Shown here: in pieces, positions 9,036 to 16,957 of the stretch
Numbering within the stretch: position 1 is the stretch's first letter
Layout: each line of letters starts with the position of its first letter
NCBI RefSeq assembly: GCF_009881055.1
Contig: NZ_WXFG01000022.1
Location: 34,396-98,395 of the forward strand
Direction of reading: 5' to 3'
Origin: Peptoclostridium sp.
GTDB taxonomy: Bacteria > Bacillota > Clostridia > Peptostreptococcales > Peptostreptococcaceae
DNA length: 64,000 nt
Made by a program: the position numbers and the translations under genes
The notes under the pieces: generated by a model
What the model was told of the DNA's origin: nothing
The model's input: only the letters and a program-made list of their open reading frames with translations
Database searches by the model: none

Positions 9036-10112
9036 ATGAACAATAAAGTTATGATAGGTATGAGTGGGGGAGTCGACAGCTCAGTCGCTGCTTATCTGCT
9101 CAAGGAGCAAGGCTATGAGGTGATAGGCGTATTCATGAAGCTCTGGGAGGGCCAGCACGAGACTGAAAGAGCCTGCTGCTCGCTTTCTGCGGCTGAGGAT
9201 GCCAGAAGAGTGGCAGACAGGATAGGCATACCCTTTTACGTTATAAACATGAAAAAGCCTTTTATGGAGAAGGTGGTAGATTACTTTGTGGACGAATACC
9301 TCCTGGGCAGAACGCCGAATCCGTGCATAGCATGCAACAAGCACATAAAATTTGATGAATTTCTTAAAAAAGCAATAATGCTTGGCTGTGACCATGTGGC
9401 CACAGGCCATTATGCGAAGGTGGAGTACAGCAGCGAGCACGGCAGGTTCTTACTGAAAAAATCGGCTACGGACGAGAAGGACCAGACATACGCCCTCTAC
9501 AATATGACACAGGAGCAGCTCAGCAGGACTGTGCTCCCGCTTGGAACCTACAACAAGGGTCAAATCAGAGAGATAGCAGCAAATATAGGTCTTGTAACGG
9601 CCAACAAACCGGACAGCCAGGAGATATGCTTTGTGGAGGACAACGACTACGCGTCCTTTGTAAAAAGCAGATCAAATAAGAAAATACAGCCGGGCAATTT
9701 CGTTGACAGACAGGGGAATGTGCTTGGAAGGCATGAAGGCATAATCAAATATACCATAGGCCAGAGAAAGGGCCTCGGAATAGCACTTGGTTGGCCGGCA
9801 TACGTTGTGGATATTGATTCTGAGACTAATTCGGTGGTGCTGGGCACAAACGAAGAGGTGTTCAAAAAAGGGCTTGTGGCAGATGACGTCAACTTAATAG
9901 CTTATGATAGGATAGAAGACGGCATGAAGGTGGAGGCCAAGGTAAGATATAATGCCAGACCGAAACCGGCTACTGTCTACAATGTTGACGGAGGCAGAAT
10001 AAAACTTGTGTTTGATGACAGGGAAAGAGCAATAACTCCTGGACAGTCTGTTGTCATGTACCAAGGCGATATAGTGGTGGGCGGAGGCATAATAGAAAGC
10101 TCTATTGTGTAA
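9036..10112 (+). CDS. mnmA: tRNA 2-thiouridine(34) synthase MnmA
   Basis: MnmA adds sulfur to U34 of Lys, Glu and Gln tRNAs, using sulfur from a cysteine desulfurase such as IscS just upstream. The ATP-pyrophosphatase loop GMSGGVDSS is at the N terminus; the active-site cysteines lie in [11 protein letters not shown] and QEICFVED. From ATG 9036, preceded by AGGTGGG (9026-9032), it is 358 aa, the normal length; an in-frame ATG at 9012 lacks a site. It is separated from iscU by a terminator, so the functional link does not require cotranscription. Confidence 0.95.
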   Translation: MNNKVMIGMSGGVDSSVAAYLLKEQGYEVIGVFMKLWEGQHETERACCSLSAAEDARRVADRIGIPFYVINMKKPFMEKVVDYFVDEYLLGRTPNPCIACNKHIKFDEFLKKAIMLGCDHVATGHYAKVEYSSEHGRFLLKKSATDEKDQTYALYNMTQEQLSRTVLPLGTYNKGQIREIAANIGLVTANKPDSQEICFVEDNDYASFVKSRSNKKIQPGNFVDRQGNVLGRHEGIIKYTIGQRKGLGIALGWPAYVVDIDSETNSVVLGTNEEVFKKGLVADDVNLIAYDRIEDGMKVEAKVRYNARPKPATVYNVDGGRIKLVFDDRERAITPGQSVVMYQGDIVVGGGIIESSIV

Positions 10113-10127
10113 TTAGGGACTATCATA

Positions 10128-10157
10128 TTGACACATCAAGACTCGTTGTATTAATAT
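10128..10157 (+). promoter_or_regulatory. Candidate promoter of alaS
   Basis: TTGACA (10128-10133), an 18-base spacer and TAATAT (10152-10157), immediately after mnmA. Confidence 0.55.
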
Positions 10158-10210
10158 TTATAGTAATAGCTTGCCGCTGTTTAAATGCTTAATAAACGGG
10201 ATAAACATAT

Positions 10211-10250
10211 AATCCCTGGCCAGATTTTAACTGTGGCGAGGGATTTATTT
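10211..10250 (+). terminator. Terminator-like hairpin in the alaS leader
   Basis: AATCCCT plus GCCA (10211-10222) pairs with TGGC plus AGGGATT (10234-10245), with one mismatch, then TTATTTTT. It may simply end mnmA transcripts. Because a good promoter lies upstream at 10128, it may instead work as an attenuator. No T-box consensus is present. Confidence 0.6.
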
Positions 10251-10279
10251 TTAGATGATGAACTTTAAGGAGGCAGTGT

Positions 10280-12919
10280 ATGAAAAAGTTAGGGCTCAAC
10301 GAATTGAGAAGGATGTTTTTGGAATTTTTTGAATCTAAAGATCACTACGCGCGCGGCAGCTTTCCTCTAGTACCTGAAAACGACGAGAGTCTGCTTCTCA
10401 TAAATGCAGGAATGGCCCCTATGAAGGCGTATTTTATGGGAAAGGAAACACCTCCCAACAAGAGAATGGCAACTTGCCAAAAATGTATTAGGACGGGCGA
10501 TATCGAAAACGTAGGGATTACTGCGAGACACGCAACTTTCTTTGAAATGCTAGGCAACTTCTCCTTCGGGGACTATTTCAAGAGGGAGTCCATAAAGTGG
10601 GGATGGGAGTTCGTAACTGAGCACCTTGAGATACCTCAGGACAAGCTCTGGGTCACAGTATACGAAGAGGACGATGAAGCCTACGACATATGGAACAAGG
10701 AAGTAGGAGTGCCTGAAGACAAGATAGTAAGACTTGGCAAGGCGGACAACTTCTGGGAGATAGGCACCGGCCCTTGCGGACCGTGCTCCGAGATATATTT
10801 CGACAGAGGAGAAAAATACGGCTGCGGCAGCCCTGACTGCAAGCCTGGCTGCGACTGTGACAGATACCTTGAGTTCTGGAACCACGTTTTCACTCAGTTC
10901 GACAAGGATGAAAACGGCGTATATAATCCGCTGCCAAATCCAAACATAGACACAGGCATGGGCCTTGAAAGAATAGCCTGCATAATGCAGGATGTCGACA
11001 CCATATTCGAAGTCGACACAATAGACCATATACTTAAGGGCGTATGTGAGATTTCAGGTGCTAGCTACGGCAAGGAAAGAAATACAGACATATCAGTAAG
11101 AATCATAACAGACCATATAAGGGCTGTGACGTTTATGATAGGAGACGGCGTGCTCCCTTCAAACGAAGGCAGGGGCTACGTGCTAAGAAGGTTGCTGAGA
11201 AGAGCCGCAAGACACGGCAGACTGCTTGGAATCAAGGGGGCGTTCCTGTGCGAGCTCATGGACAAGGTGGTTGAAGTCAGCAGCGACGCATATCCCGAGC
11301 TTAAGGAAAAGCAGGAGTATATTAGAAAGGTCCTTAATGTGGAAGAGGACAGATTTGAAGAGACTATTGACCAGGGTATGGATATACTAAAGGGTTATAT
11401 GGAAGCTTTAAAGGGAGCAGGCAAAAATGTAATCCCGGGAGAGGACGCATTCAGGCTGTATGACACTTATGGATTCCCAATAGACCTTACTAAAGAGATA
11501 GCCGGAGAAGAGGGCTTTACTGTGGATGAAGCCGGTTTTGAGAAGGAAATGGAAGACCAGAGGGAGAGAGCCAGAAGCGCAAGAGGCGAGATGGAGGGCG
11601 CAGGCTGGAAGGAAGACGTCTTTGCAGCGATTGACAATTCGGTAAAAAGCGAATTCCTAGGCTATGAAACTCTTGAAACCCAGGCAAAGGTGCTTGCCAT
11701 AGTAACTGACAGAGGCGTTGCAGAAAGCCTGGGCGAAGGAGAAAAAGGCATAGTAATACTCGACAGGACGCCTTTCTACGCGGAAAGTGGCGGCCAGGCA
11801 GGCGACCAGGGACTTATAGAGGGCGATAATCTCATTGTTGAGGTTATAGACACGCAAAAGGGCCTTAACGACAGAATACACCATGAGGTAGTTGTAAGGA
11901 AAGGCGAGTTGAGCATAGGGCAAGAGGTAAAGCTTTCTGTTGTTGAAGAGATAAGGATGGCTACAGCTAGAAACCATACGGCGACACACATGCTGCAGGC
12001 GGCGCTTAGAAAGGTTCTTGGAGAGCATGTAGAGCAGTCTGGATCTCAGGTGAATCATGAGAAACTGAGGTTTGACTTTACGCATTTTGAGCCTATATCG
12101 AAGGAGCAGCTGCTCGAAGTTGAAAATATAGTCAACATAAACATACTAAAGTCGCACGGCATTGAGGTTAAAACCACAACTCTCGATGAAGCCAAGCAAA
12201 GCGGAGCAACCGCGCTTTTTGGCGAGAAATATGGTGACATAGTCAGAATGGTTAAAATGGGAGACTACTCTACTGAGCTTTGCGGAGGAACTCACCTTGA
12301 AAATACTGCACAGGTTGGCCTCTTTAAGATAATATCAGAAAGCGGCATAGCGGCAGGCGTTAGAAGGATAGAGGCTGTAACAGGAATGGCAGTATACAAC
12401 ATGCTAAACCACAAGCAGCAGGTCATAGACAGCGCGTGCTCAGCACTAAAGACTAAGGAAGATAACATAGTGCACAGAGCCGAGGGCGTGATGCAGCACG
12501 TAAGGGAACTTGAAAAGGAAGTTGAAGAGCTCAAAGCCAAGCTGTTCTCAAGCTCACTTGATGACATACTGGGCAAGAAGGCTTCAATCGACGGAGTTGA
12601 CTATATCGTTGAAAGAATGGACGGTCAGGAAATGGATTCTCTTAGGGCCAATGCTGACAAAATAAGAGACAGGATGGTTTCAGGCGTAGTAGTACTTGCA
12701 GGAGCCGAAGGCGAGAAGGTGAATTTTGTGGCTACGGTTACAAAGGACCTTGTAGCAAAAGGACTCAATGCCGGAAATATAGTCAAGGAAGCCGCCAAGA
12801 TAACAGGCGGAGGCGGAGGCGGAAAGCCTAATATGGCCCAAGCCGGAGGAAAGGACGCATCAAAGCTAGAAGAGGCCCTTTCTGCAATTCCTGGTATAAT
12901 TAAGACTCAGATAAAATAA
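10280..12919 (+). CDS. alaS: Alanine--tRNA ligase
   Basis: This class II synthetase charges tRNA-Ala and edits Ser/Gly mischarging. At 879 aa it has all usual parts: the aminoacylation core (begins with an RRMFLEFFESKDH-like segment; FFEMLGNFSFGDY near residue 93), the editing domain with the metal-binding HTATHML and ELCGGTHLENT motifs, and the C-Ala domain ending in a GGGGGGKPNMAQAGGK-type tail. AAGGAGG precedes the ATG by about 7 bases. It heads the alaS-ireB-ruvX region typical of Firmicutes. Confidence 0.97.
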   Translation: MKKLGLNELRRMFLEFFESKDHYARGSFPLVPENDESLLLINAGMAPMKAYFMGKETPPNKRMATCQKCIRTGDIENVGITARHATFFEMLGNFSFGDYFKRESIKWGWEFVTEHLEIPQDKLWVTVYEEDDEAYDIWNKEVGVPEDKIVRLGKADNFWEIGTGPCGPCSEIYFDRGEKYGCGSPDCKPGCDCDRYLEFWNHVFTQFDKDENGVYNPLPNPNIDTGMGLERIACIMQDVDTIFEVDTIDHILKGVCEISGASYGKERNTDISVRIITDHIRAVTFMIGDGVLPSNEGRGYVLRRLLRRAARHGRLLGIKGAFLCELMDKVVEVSSDAYPELKEKQEYIRKVLNVEEDRFEETIDQGMDILKGYMEALKGAGKNVIPGEDAFRLYDTYGFPIDLTKEIAGEEGFTVDEAGFEKEMEDQRERARSARGEMEGAGWKEDVFAAIDNSVKSEFLGYETLETQAKVLAIVTDRGVAESLGEGEKGIVILDRTPFYAESGGQAGDQGLIEGDNLIVEVIDTQKGLNDRIHHEVVVRKGELSIGQEVKLSVVEEIRMATARNHTATHMLQAALRKVLGEHVEQSGSQVNHEKLRFDFTHFEPISKEQLLEVENIVNINILKSHGIEVKTTTLDEAKQSGATALFGEKYGDIVRMVKMGDYSTELCGGTHLENTAQVGLFKIISESGIAAGVRRIEAVTGMAVYNMLNHKQQVIDSACSALKTKEDNIVHRAEGVMQHVRELEKEVEELKAKLFSSSLDDILGKKASIDGVDYIVERMDGQEMDSLRANADKIRDRMVSGVVVLAGAEGEKVNFVATVTKDLVAKGLNAGNIVKEAAKITGGGGGGKPNMAQAGGKDASKLEEALSAIPGIIKTQIK

Positions 12920-12932
12920 ATATAATAAACTC

Positions 12933-12962
12933 CAAGGGGCAGGTCAACCTGCCCCTTGTTAA
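12933..12962 (+). terminator. Intrinsic terminator after alaS
   Basis: A perfect stem of 11-12 bp (CAAGGGGCAGGT / ACCTGCCCCTTG) with a very small loop and a short T tail. Confidence 0.8.
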
Positions 12963-13006
12963 GTGGAATAATGATGATACAACTGTAAAAAAACGAGGCA
13001 TAAATG

Positions 13007-13015
13007 TGATATAAT
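13007..13015 (+). promoter_or_regulatory. Extended -10 promoter of ireB
   Basis: TGATATAAT, an extended -10 with a consensus hexamer; no good -35 is visible. It lies about 32 bases before the gene. Confidence 0.6.
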
Positions 13016-13046
13016 AGTTAATGAAATAACTAAAGGGGTGATATTA

Positions 13047-13304
13047 GTGAACTTTAACAATGAAAACACAATGAAGTTTGAAGCTGTAAGAGACGAAAAC
13101 ATGACTCCAAGGGTGGTACTTGAGACGGTTTACGAGGCTCTCAAGGAGAAAGGCTATAATCCCATTAATCAGATGGTGGGCTACTTGCTTTCTGGAGACC
13201 CGACCTATATAACAAGCCACAAAAACGCCAGAAGCATAATAAGAAAAGTCGAAAGAGACGAGCTGCTGGAAGAAATCCTAACTGAATATCTTAAAGGAAA
13301 GTAG
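13047..13304 (+). CDS. IreB-family regulatory phosphoprotein (UPF0297, YrzL-like)
   Basis: A small cytoplasmic protein of the IreB family, known in Enterococcus as a target of the IreK kinase in cell-envelope stress. The 85-aa sequence shows the family core [52 protein letters not shown] 13047 lies 6 bases after AAAGGGGTG (13032-13040); an in-frame GTG at 13038 is inside that site. A threonine (T8) sits in the N-terminal region that is phosphorylated in the characterised homologue. Usually ruvX follows directly; here a 717-aa gene lies between. Confidence 0.92.
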   Translation: MNFNNENTMKFEAVRDENMTPRVVLETVYEALKEKGYNPINQMVGYLLSGDPTYITSHKNARSIIRKVERDELLEEILTEYLKGK

Positions 13305-13315
13305 GCGGTATCCAG

Positions 13316-15469
13316 GTGAAAAAAACAATTTTTGCGACTTTCATGTGCATTGCCCTGCTGCTTAGTCTGGCGTCGGGCAATTCTGCGTATGCGGCCCCAA
13401 AGGGCAAGGTGGTAGTAATAGTTGCAAATAGAATGGGAATGCAGGAGCTGCTTGAAATTAAAGCTCTAAAGAGAGAGCTTGAAAATCGTGGTTATGCAGG
13501 CCTTATGAATATCAGAGGCTCCAAGGGGTCGAGTGATATAAGATCATATGCATCCATAGGCTGGGGCACCAGAGCATATTTAAACGTTGAAGACGTTGAT
13601 ATCAGGACAAAGGACCCGCTAGAGCAGGACGTTTTTGAAAGAAGGACTGCAGCAGAGGCGGCGCATATAAACAACGTTAATATCAACGCTCTGCAGACAA
13701 CAAATCTCGACGGTGAATATAACGTATTTCCAGGACTGCTTGGAGAGGAGCTAAAAAACAACGGACTTTCCATTTCTGTTGTGGGCAATGCTGATACTGA
13801 TGTTGCAAAGGTCAGGTATGCAGCTCTTATAGCAATGGACAAGGACGGTAACGTACCCTCGGGCGAGATAGAGGACGTAAGCAAGGTGGATTCCAGAATG
13901 CCTTTTGGGATAGCCACTGATTACGACAAGCTTAAAAAGTATACTCAGCAGTATTATGAGAATTCTGATGTGACGATAGTGGAACTAGGTGACACATACA
14001 GGCTTGACGACTACAAAATCTACCTAAATGACAAAGCCTACGGAATAATGAAGGACAGCATATACAAAAATGCCAACGATTATATTGAATATGTCCTTGG
14101 TAGCCTGACCTCTGAGGATGACAGGGTATATGTGGTTTCGCCGTATACAAGACTTGCGGACTACAAGAATTACCAGAGGCTCGCGCCGATTTTTATATTT
14201 GAAGGTGACAAAGCTGGTGTTGCATATTCAGATACCACAAGACGCGATGGCATCATAGGCAACATCGACGTTGCCGCGGATATACTTGATTATTATGGCA
14301 TAAGCTCTGAACTGGCTTCGGGCAAGCCGATAGAGGCCAAGGACAAGTCAGATGCGCTTGCTTATCTTGAAAAGGAATATGCAAAGATTGCCGCTACGTA
14401 CCAGTTGAGGATTCCCGTACTCTATACGTATGCAGTTTTTGAAATGCTGCTATGGATAATAGTGTTTACATGTATAATGAAAAAGGACAGGGTTAAGAAC
14501 AAGTATTTCAACCTGCTATCTAGGACGCTGCAGTTCACAGGAGTTGTTCCGTTTGTGATGCTCATAGAGCCTGCCTTTGGAATTGTATCCAAGTTAGGCA
14601 CAGTGGCATTCATACTTGCAGTATCTTCCGGCATATACTACATGATGCACAGGATGATAAAGACTGATCTGGACAGGCTCATATTCCTAAGCGTGCTAAA
14701 CGGTCTGGGAATACTTAGCGATGCAGTGCTTGGCCAAGAGATGATAAAGCGCTCCCTGCTTGGATATGATTCGATGATAGGTGCAAGATTCTATGGCATA
14801 GGAAACGAATACATGGGTATACTGATAGGGGCCGCTCTTCTCGCTGTTTCAGGCCTTTTGCAAAAAGGGAAAATCACAAGGAGCGTAACAGCAGGCGTTC
14901 TCGTTACAACCATGATAATACTTGGTTTCCCCAAAATCGGAGCCAATGTGGGCGGTCTTATAACGGCGGCCACATGCTTTCTACTTTTCGTGCTCAAGTC
15001 GTATAATATAAAGATAGATTTCAAGAGGATAATACTGATAGGCTGTTTCGTTGTTGGCGCTGTGGTTTCAATGGCGCTGCTGGACATATATGTTCTTGGC
15101 AGCAAGTCCCACCTTGCTGGAGCAATACAAAGCATAGGAGAGGGCGGACCGCAAGTAATACTCCAGATAATACAAAGAAAGCTTGAGATGAATTACAGAT
15201 TGATTGGCGCATCGATATGGAGCAAGGTATTCATAATTGCGCTTCTGATTGTAGGGATACTTTTCTACAGGCCGTTTGGAATACTAAAGACAATATGCGG
15301 TGAGAATCCGTGGCTTGCAAAAGGCTGGATTTCAATTATCGTAGGAAGTTTCGTTGGTTTTGCTGTAAACGACTCTGGTGTGGTTGCAGCTGCAACCAGC
15401 ATATCGTTTGTAATAATTTCAGCGCTAGTGCTTTGCATGAATAAAATAGTATCTGAAAAAGTCAGTTAG
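13316..15469 (+). CDS. Exported multi-pass membrane protein with alkaline-phosphatase-like ectodomain
   Basis: A 717-aa protein I cannot name. Residues 1-26 form a signal peptide ending NSAYA. About residues 30-350 form a soluble, presumably extracellular domain with VVVIVANRMGM at its start and DTTRRDGIIGNIDVAADIL near 303-325. These resemble the first and last strands of the alkaline-phosphatase/phosphodiesterase fold, but the usual metal ligands are not obvious. From about 362 on come 8-10 membrane segments, with ARFYGIGNEYMG near 488 and NDSGVVAAATSIS near 684. It starts with GTG 11 bases after ireB and ends 15 bases before ruvX, so it is probably cotranscribed with both. The enzyme-like fold is an inference from short motifs. 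Confidence 0.85.
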   Translation: MKKTIFATFMCIALLLSLASGNSAYAAPKGKVVVIVANRMGMQELLEIKALKRELENRGYAGLMNIRGSKGSSDIRSYASIGWGTRAYLNVEDVDIRTKDPLEQDVFERRTAAEAAHINNVNINALQTTNLDGEYNVFPGLLGEELKNNGLSISVVGNADTDVAKVRYAALIAMDKDGNVPSGEIEDVSKVDSRMPFGIATDYDKLKKYTQQYYENSDVTIVELGDTYRLDDYKIYLNDKAYGIMKDSIYKNANDYIEYVLGSLTSEDDRVYVVSPYTRLADYKNYQRLAPIFIFEGDKAGVAYSDTTRRDGIIGNIDVAADILDYYGISSELASGKPIEAKDKSDALAYLEKEYAKIAATYQLRIPVLYTYAVFEMLLWIIVFTCIMKKDRVKNKYFNLLSRTLQFTGVVPFVMLIEPAFGIVSKLGTVAFILAVSSGIYYMMHRMIKTDLDRLIFLSVLNGLGILSDAVLGQEMIKRSLLGYDSMIGARFYGIGNEYMGILIGAALLAVSGLLQKGKITRSVTAGVLVTTMIILGFPKIGANVGGLITAATCFLLFVLKSYNIKIDFKRIILIGCFVVGAVVSMALLDIYVLGSKSHLAGAIQSIGEGGPQVILQIIQRKLEMNYRLIGASIWSKVFIIALLIVGILFYRPFGILKTICGENPWLAKGWISIIVGSFVGFAVNDSGVVAAATSISFVIISALVLCMNKIVSEKVS

Positions 15470-15484
15470 CCAGTTGGAGGTAAA

Positions 15485-15907
15485 ATGCATAAAAAAATGG
15501 GATTAGACGTAGGCGACAAGACAATAGGAGTTGCTCTAAGCGATATTATGGGGATTACTGCGCAGCCTCTTAAAACAATAAGAAGAAAAGGTTACGAAAA
15601 GGACTTTGAGGAGCTAATGCAGATAATAGAATCAAACTCTGTGGATGAGATAATATCTGGACTCCCAAAGAACATGAATGGAACTCTAGGACCTCAGGGA
15701 GAAAAGGTAATTAAATTCATAGAAAAGCTACAGAAGGCTATAGATATAAAAGTGGAGTACTGGGATGAAAGGCTAACTACGGTTGCAGCCCAAAAAGCCC
15801 TTATAGAGGCCGACATGAGCAGGGAAAAGAGAAAAAAGGTAGTTGACATGGTGGCTGCAGCTCTCATACTGCAGGGATACCTAGATATGAAGAATATGAA
15901 AAAATAA
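15485..15907 (+). CDS. ruvX: Putative Holliday junction resolvase / pre-16S rRNA nuclease (RuvX/YqgF)
   Basis: An RNase H-fold nuclease linked in other bacteria to 16S rRNA 5'-end maturation. The 140-aa protein begins [15 protein letters not shown], with the first catalytic Asp, and contains YWDERLTT and the ending [22 protein letters not shown] precedes the ATG. It lies 15 bases after the membrane protein gene and 12 before the DUF1292 gene. Confidence 0.94.
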   Translation: MHKKMGLDVGDKTIGVALSDIMGITAQPLKTIRRKGYEKDFEELMQIIESNSVDEIISGLPKNMNGTLGPQGEKVIKFIEKLQKAIDIKVEYWDERLTTVAAQKALIEADMSREKRKKVVDMVAAALILQGYLDMKNMKK

Positions 15908-15919
15908 GGAGCGATAACA

Positions 15920-16171
15920 ATGGAAGAAAACAAGATAACTCTGCTTGACGAAGAGGGCAATGAAATGGAGTTTGAAATAATAATGACTCTTGATGTTGAG
16001 GGCGTGGAATATGCAATACTTGCTCAGGAAGGCGATGAAGAATCGGCTGTTGTACTAAGAATGGATTATGACGAGGACGGCGAGCTGCTGCTTGTGCCAA
16101 TAGAGGATGACGAGGAGTACGAAAACGTAGTTAGCGCGTATGAAGTGCTTGCAGAAGAGGAAGAGCTTTAG
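15920..16171 (+). CDS. DUF1292 protein (YrzB-like)
   Basis: An acidic 83-aa protein of the DUF1292 family, of unknown biochemical role, regularly found after ruvX in Firmicutes. It shows ITLLDEEGNEMEFE at the start, then VEYAILAQEGDEESAVVLRM and a Glu/Asp-rich end. AAGGAGCG lies before the ATG. It ends the operon ahead of a hairpin at 16186. Confidence 0.9.
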   Translation: MEENKITLLDEEGNEMEFEIIMTLDVEGVEYAILAQEGDEESAVVLRMDYDEDGELLLVPIEDDEEYENVVSAYEVLAEEEEL

Positions 16172-16185
16172 GCCATAACATATCG

Positions 16186-16221
16186 AAGGGACAGACATCT
16201 TAATGGTGCCTGTCCCTTTTA
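16186..16221 (+). terminator. Terminator / REP-like hairpin after the DUF1292 gene
   Basis: AAGGGACAG (16186-16194) pairs with CTGTCCCTT (16210-16218), followed by only a few T. A related AGGGA(C/T)AG hairpin occurs at 63934-63970. Confidence 0.7.
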
Positions 16222-16261
16222 ACTGCAGGGCTGCTTTTAGTCATAAAAGAAGAAAAAGCTG

Positions 16262-16290
16262 TTGACAGTTGTCTTTTATTGCCATATAAT
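16262..16290 (+). promoter_or_regulatory. Consensus promoter of fur
   Basis: TTGACA (16262-16267), exactly 17 bases, TATAAT (16285-16290): a perfect vegetative promoter. Confidence 0.9.
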
Positions 16291-16338
16291 AACTCTTAAA
16301 TGATATTGTTTTTTAAATGAAAATAAAGGTGATCATAC

Positions 16339-16785
16339 ATGGACACAAGCTTCGATATAATAAAGGAAAGGCTAAAGGACAAGGGCCTCAAGTTCACTCC
16401 CCAGAGAAGAAACGTCATAGACACTGTCGTGGAGTCTTCCGGTAGACATTTGAATATAGAGGAAATATACAACATAGTAAAGAAAAAATGTCCAGAAATC
16501 GGCCTGGCAACCGTATATAGGACTATACAGCTGCTGGATGATATAAATGTACTGTCAAAGCTCGACTTGAATGATGGCTGCATAAGGTATGAGCTCTCGA
16601 TTAACGACGATGACGATCACAGCCACCATCATCTGATATGCAGAGAATGCGGCGAGGTCATAGAGGTCAAGGAAGACCTGCTTGAGATGCTTGAAAATAT
16701 CATAGAGAAAAACTATAATTTCAAGATATATGACCACGATCTTAGGGTGTTTGGCATATGTTCAAAGTGTAGAAAGTCTGAATAG
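16339..16785 (+). CDS. fur: Fur-family metal-dependent repressor
   Basis: A 148-aa Fur-family repressor. The winged helix contains KFTPQRRNVIDTV and GLATVYRTIQLLDD. The metal sites are visible as DDDDHSHHHLICRECGEVIEV (given here in part: HHHLICRECG) and the second zinc pair FGICSKCRKS. Iron-sensing Fur is the best guess from its position between the DUF1292 gene and rnjA, an arrangement known in C. difficile; PerR or Zur cannot be excluded by motif alone. It has its own perfect promoter and terminator. Confidence 0.88.
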   Translation: MDTSFDIIKERLKDKGLKFTPQRRNVIDTVVESSGRHLNIEEIYNIVKKKCPEIGLATVYRTIQLLDDINVLSKLDLNDGCIRYELSINDDDDHSHHHLICRECGEVIEVKEDLLEMLENIIEKNYNFKIYDHDLRVFGICSKCRKSE

Positions 16786-16800
16786 GTGACATTGTTTATA

Positions 16801-16830
16801 AAGACCTGGGAAGCAGGTCTTTTTTATTTT
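16801..16830 (+). terminator. Intrinsic terminator after fur
   Basis: AAGACCTG (16801-16808) pairs with CAGGTCTT (16814-16821), followed by TTTTTATTTT; near-twin of the iscU terminator. Confidence 0.9.
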
Positions 16831-16957
16831 GAACCAACTGCGGTTTTATGCTAAAATTATTATGTGAAGAGTTATAGATGACCGGCTATTATCTATGGCT
16901 TGCTGAATTAACAGTGCGGAATAAAATCGGACAAATACGAAAACAGGAGGAAATGAT

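Noticed and set aside
10158..10279. T-box riboswitch in front of alaS
   Set aside because: The GGTGGNACCGCG consensus and a specifier-stem layout are missing; only a hairpin is seen.
8938..16830. Near-identical terminators after iscU and fur as evidence of a repeat family
   Set aside because: The shared 8-bp arms with short loops are common terminator forms; two copies are not enough to claim a repeat.
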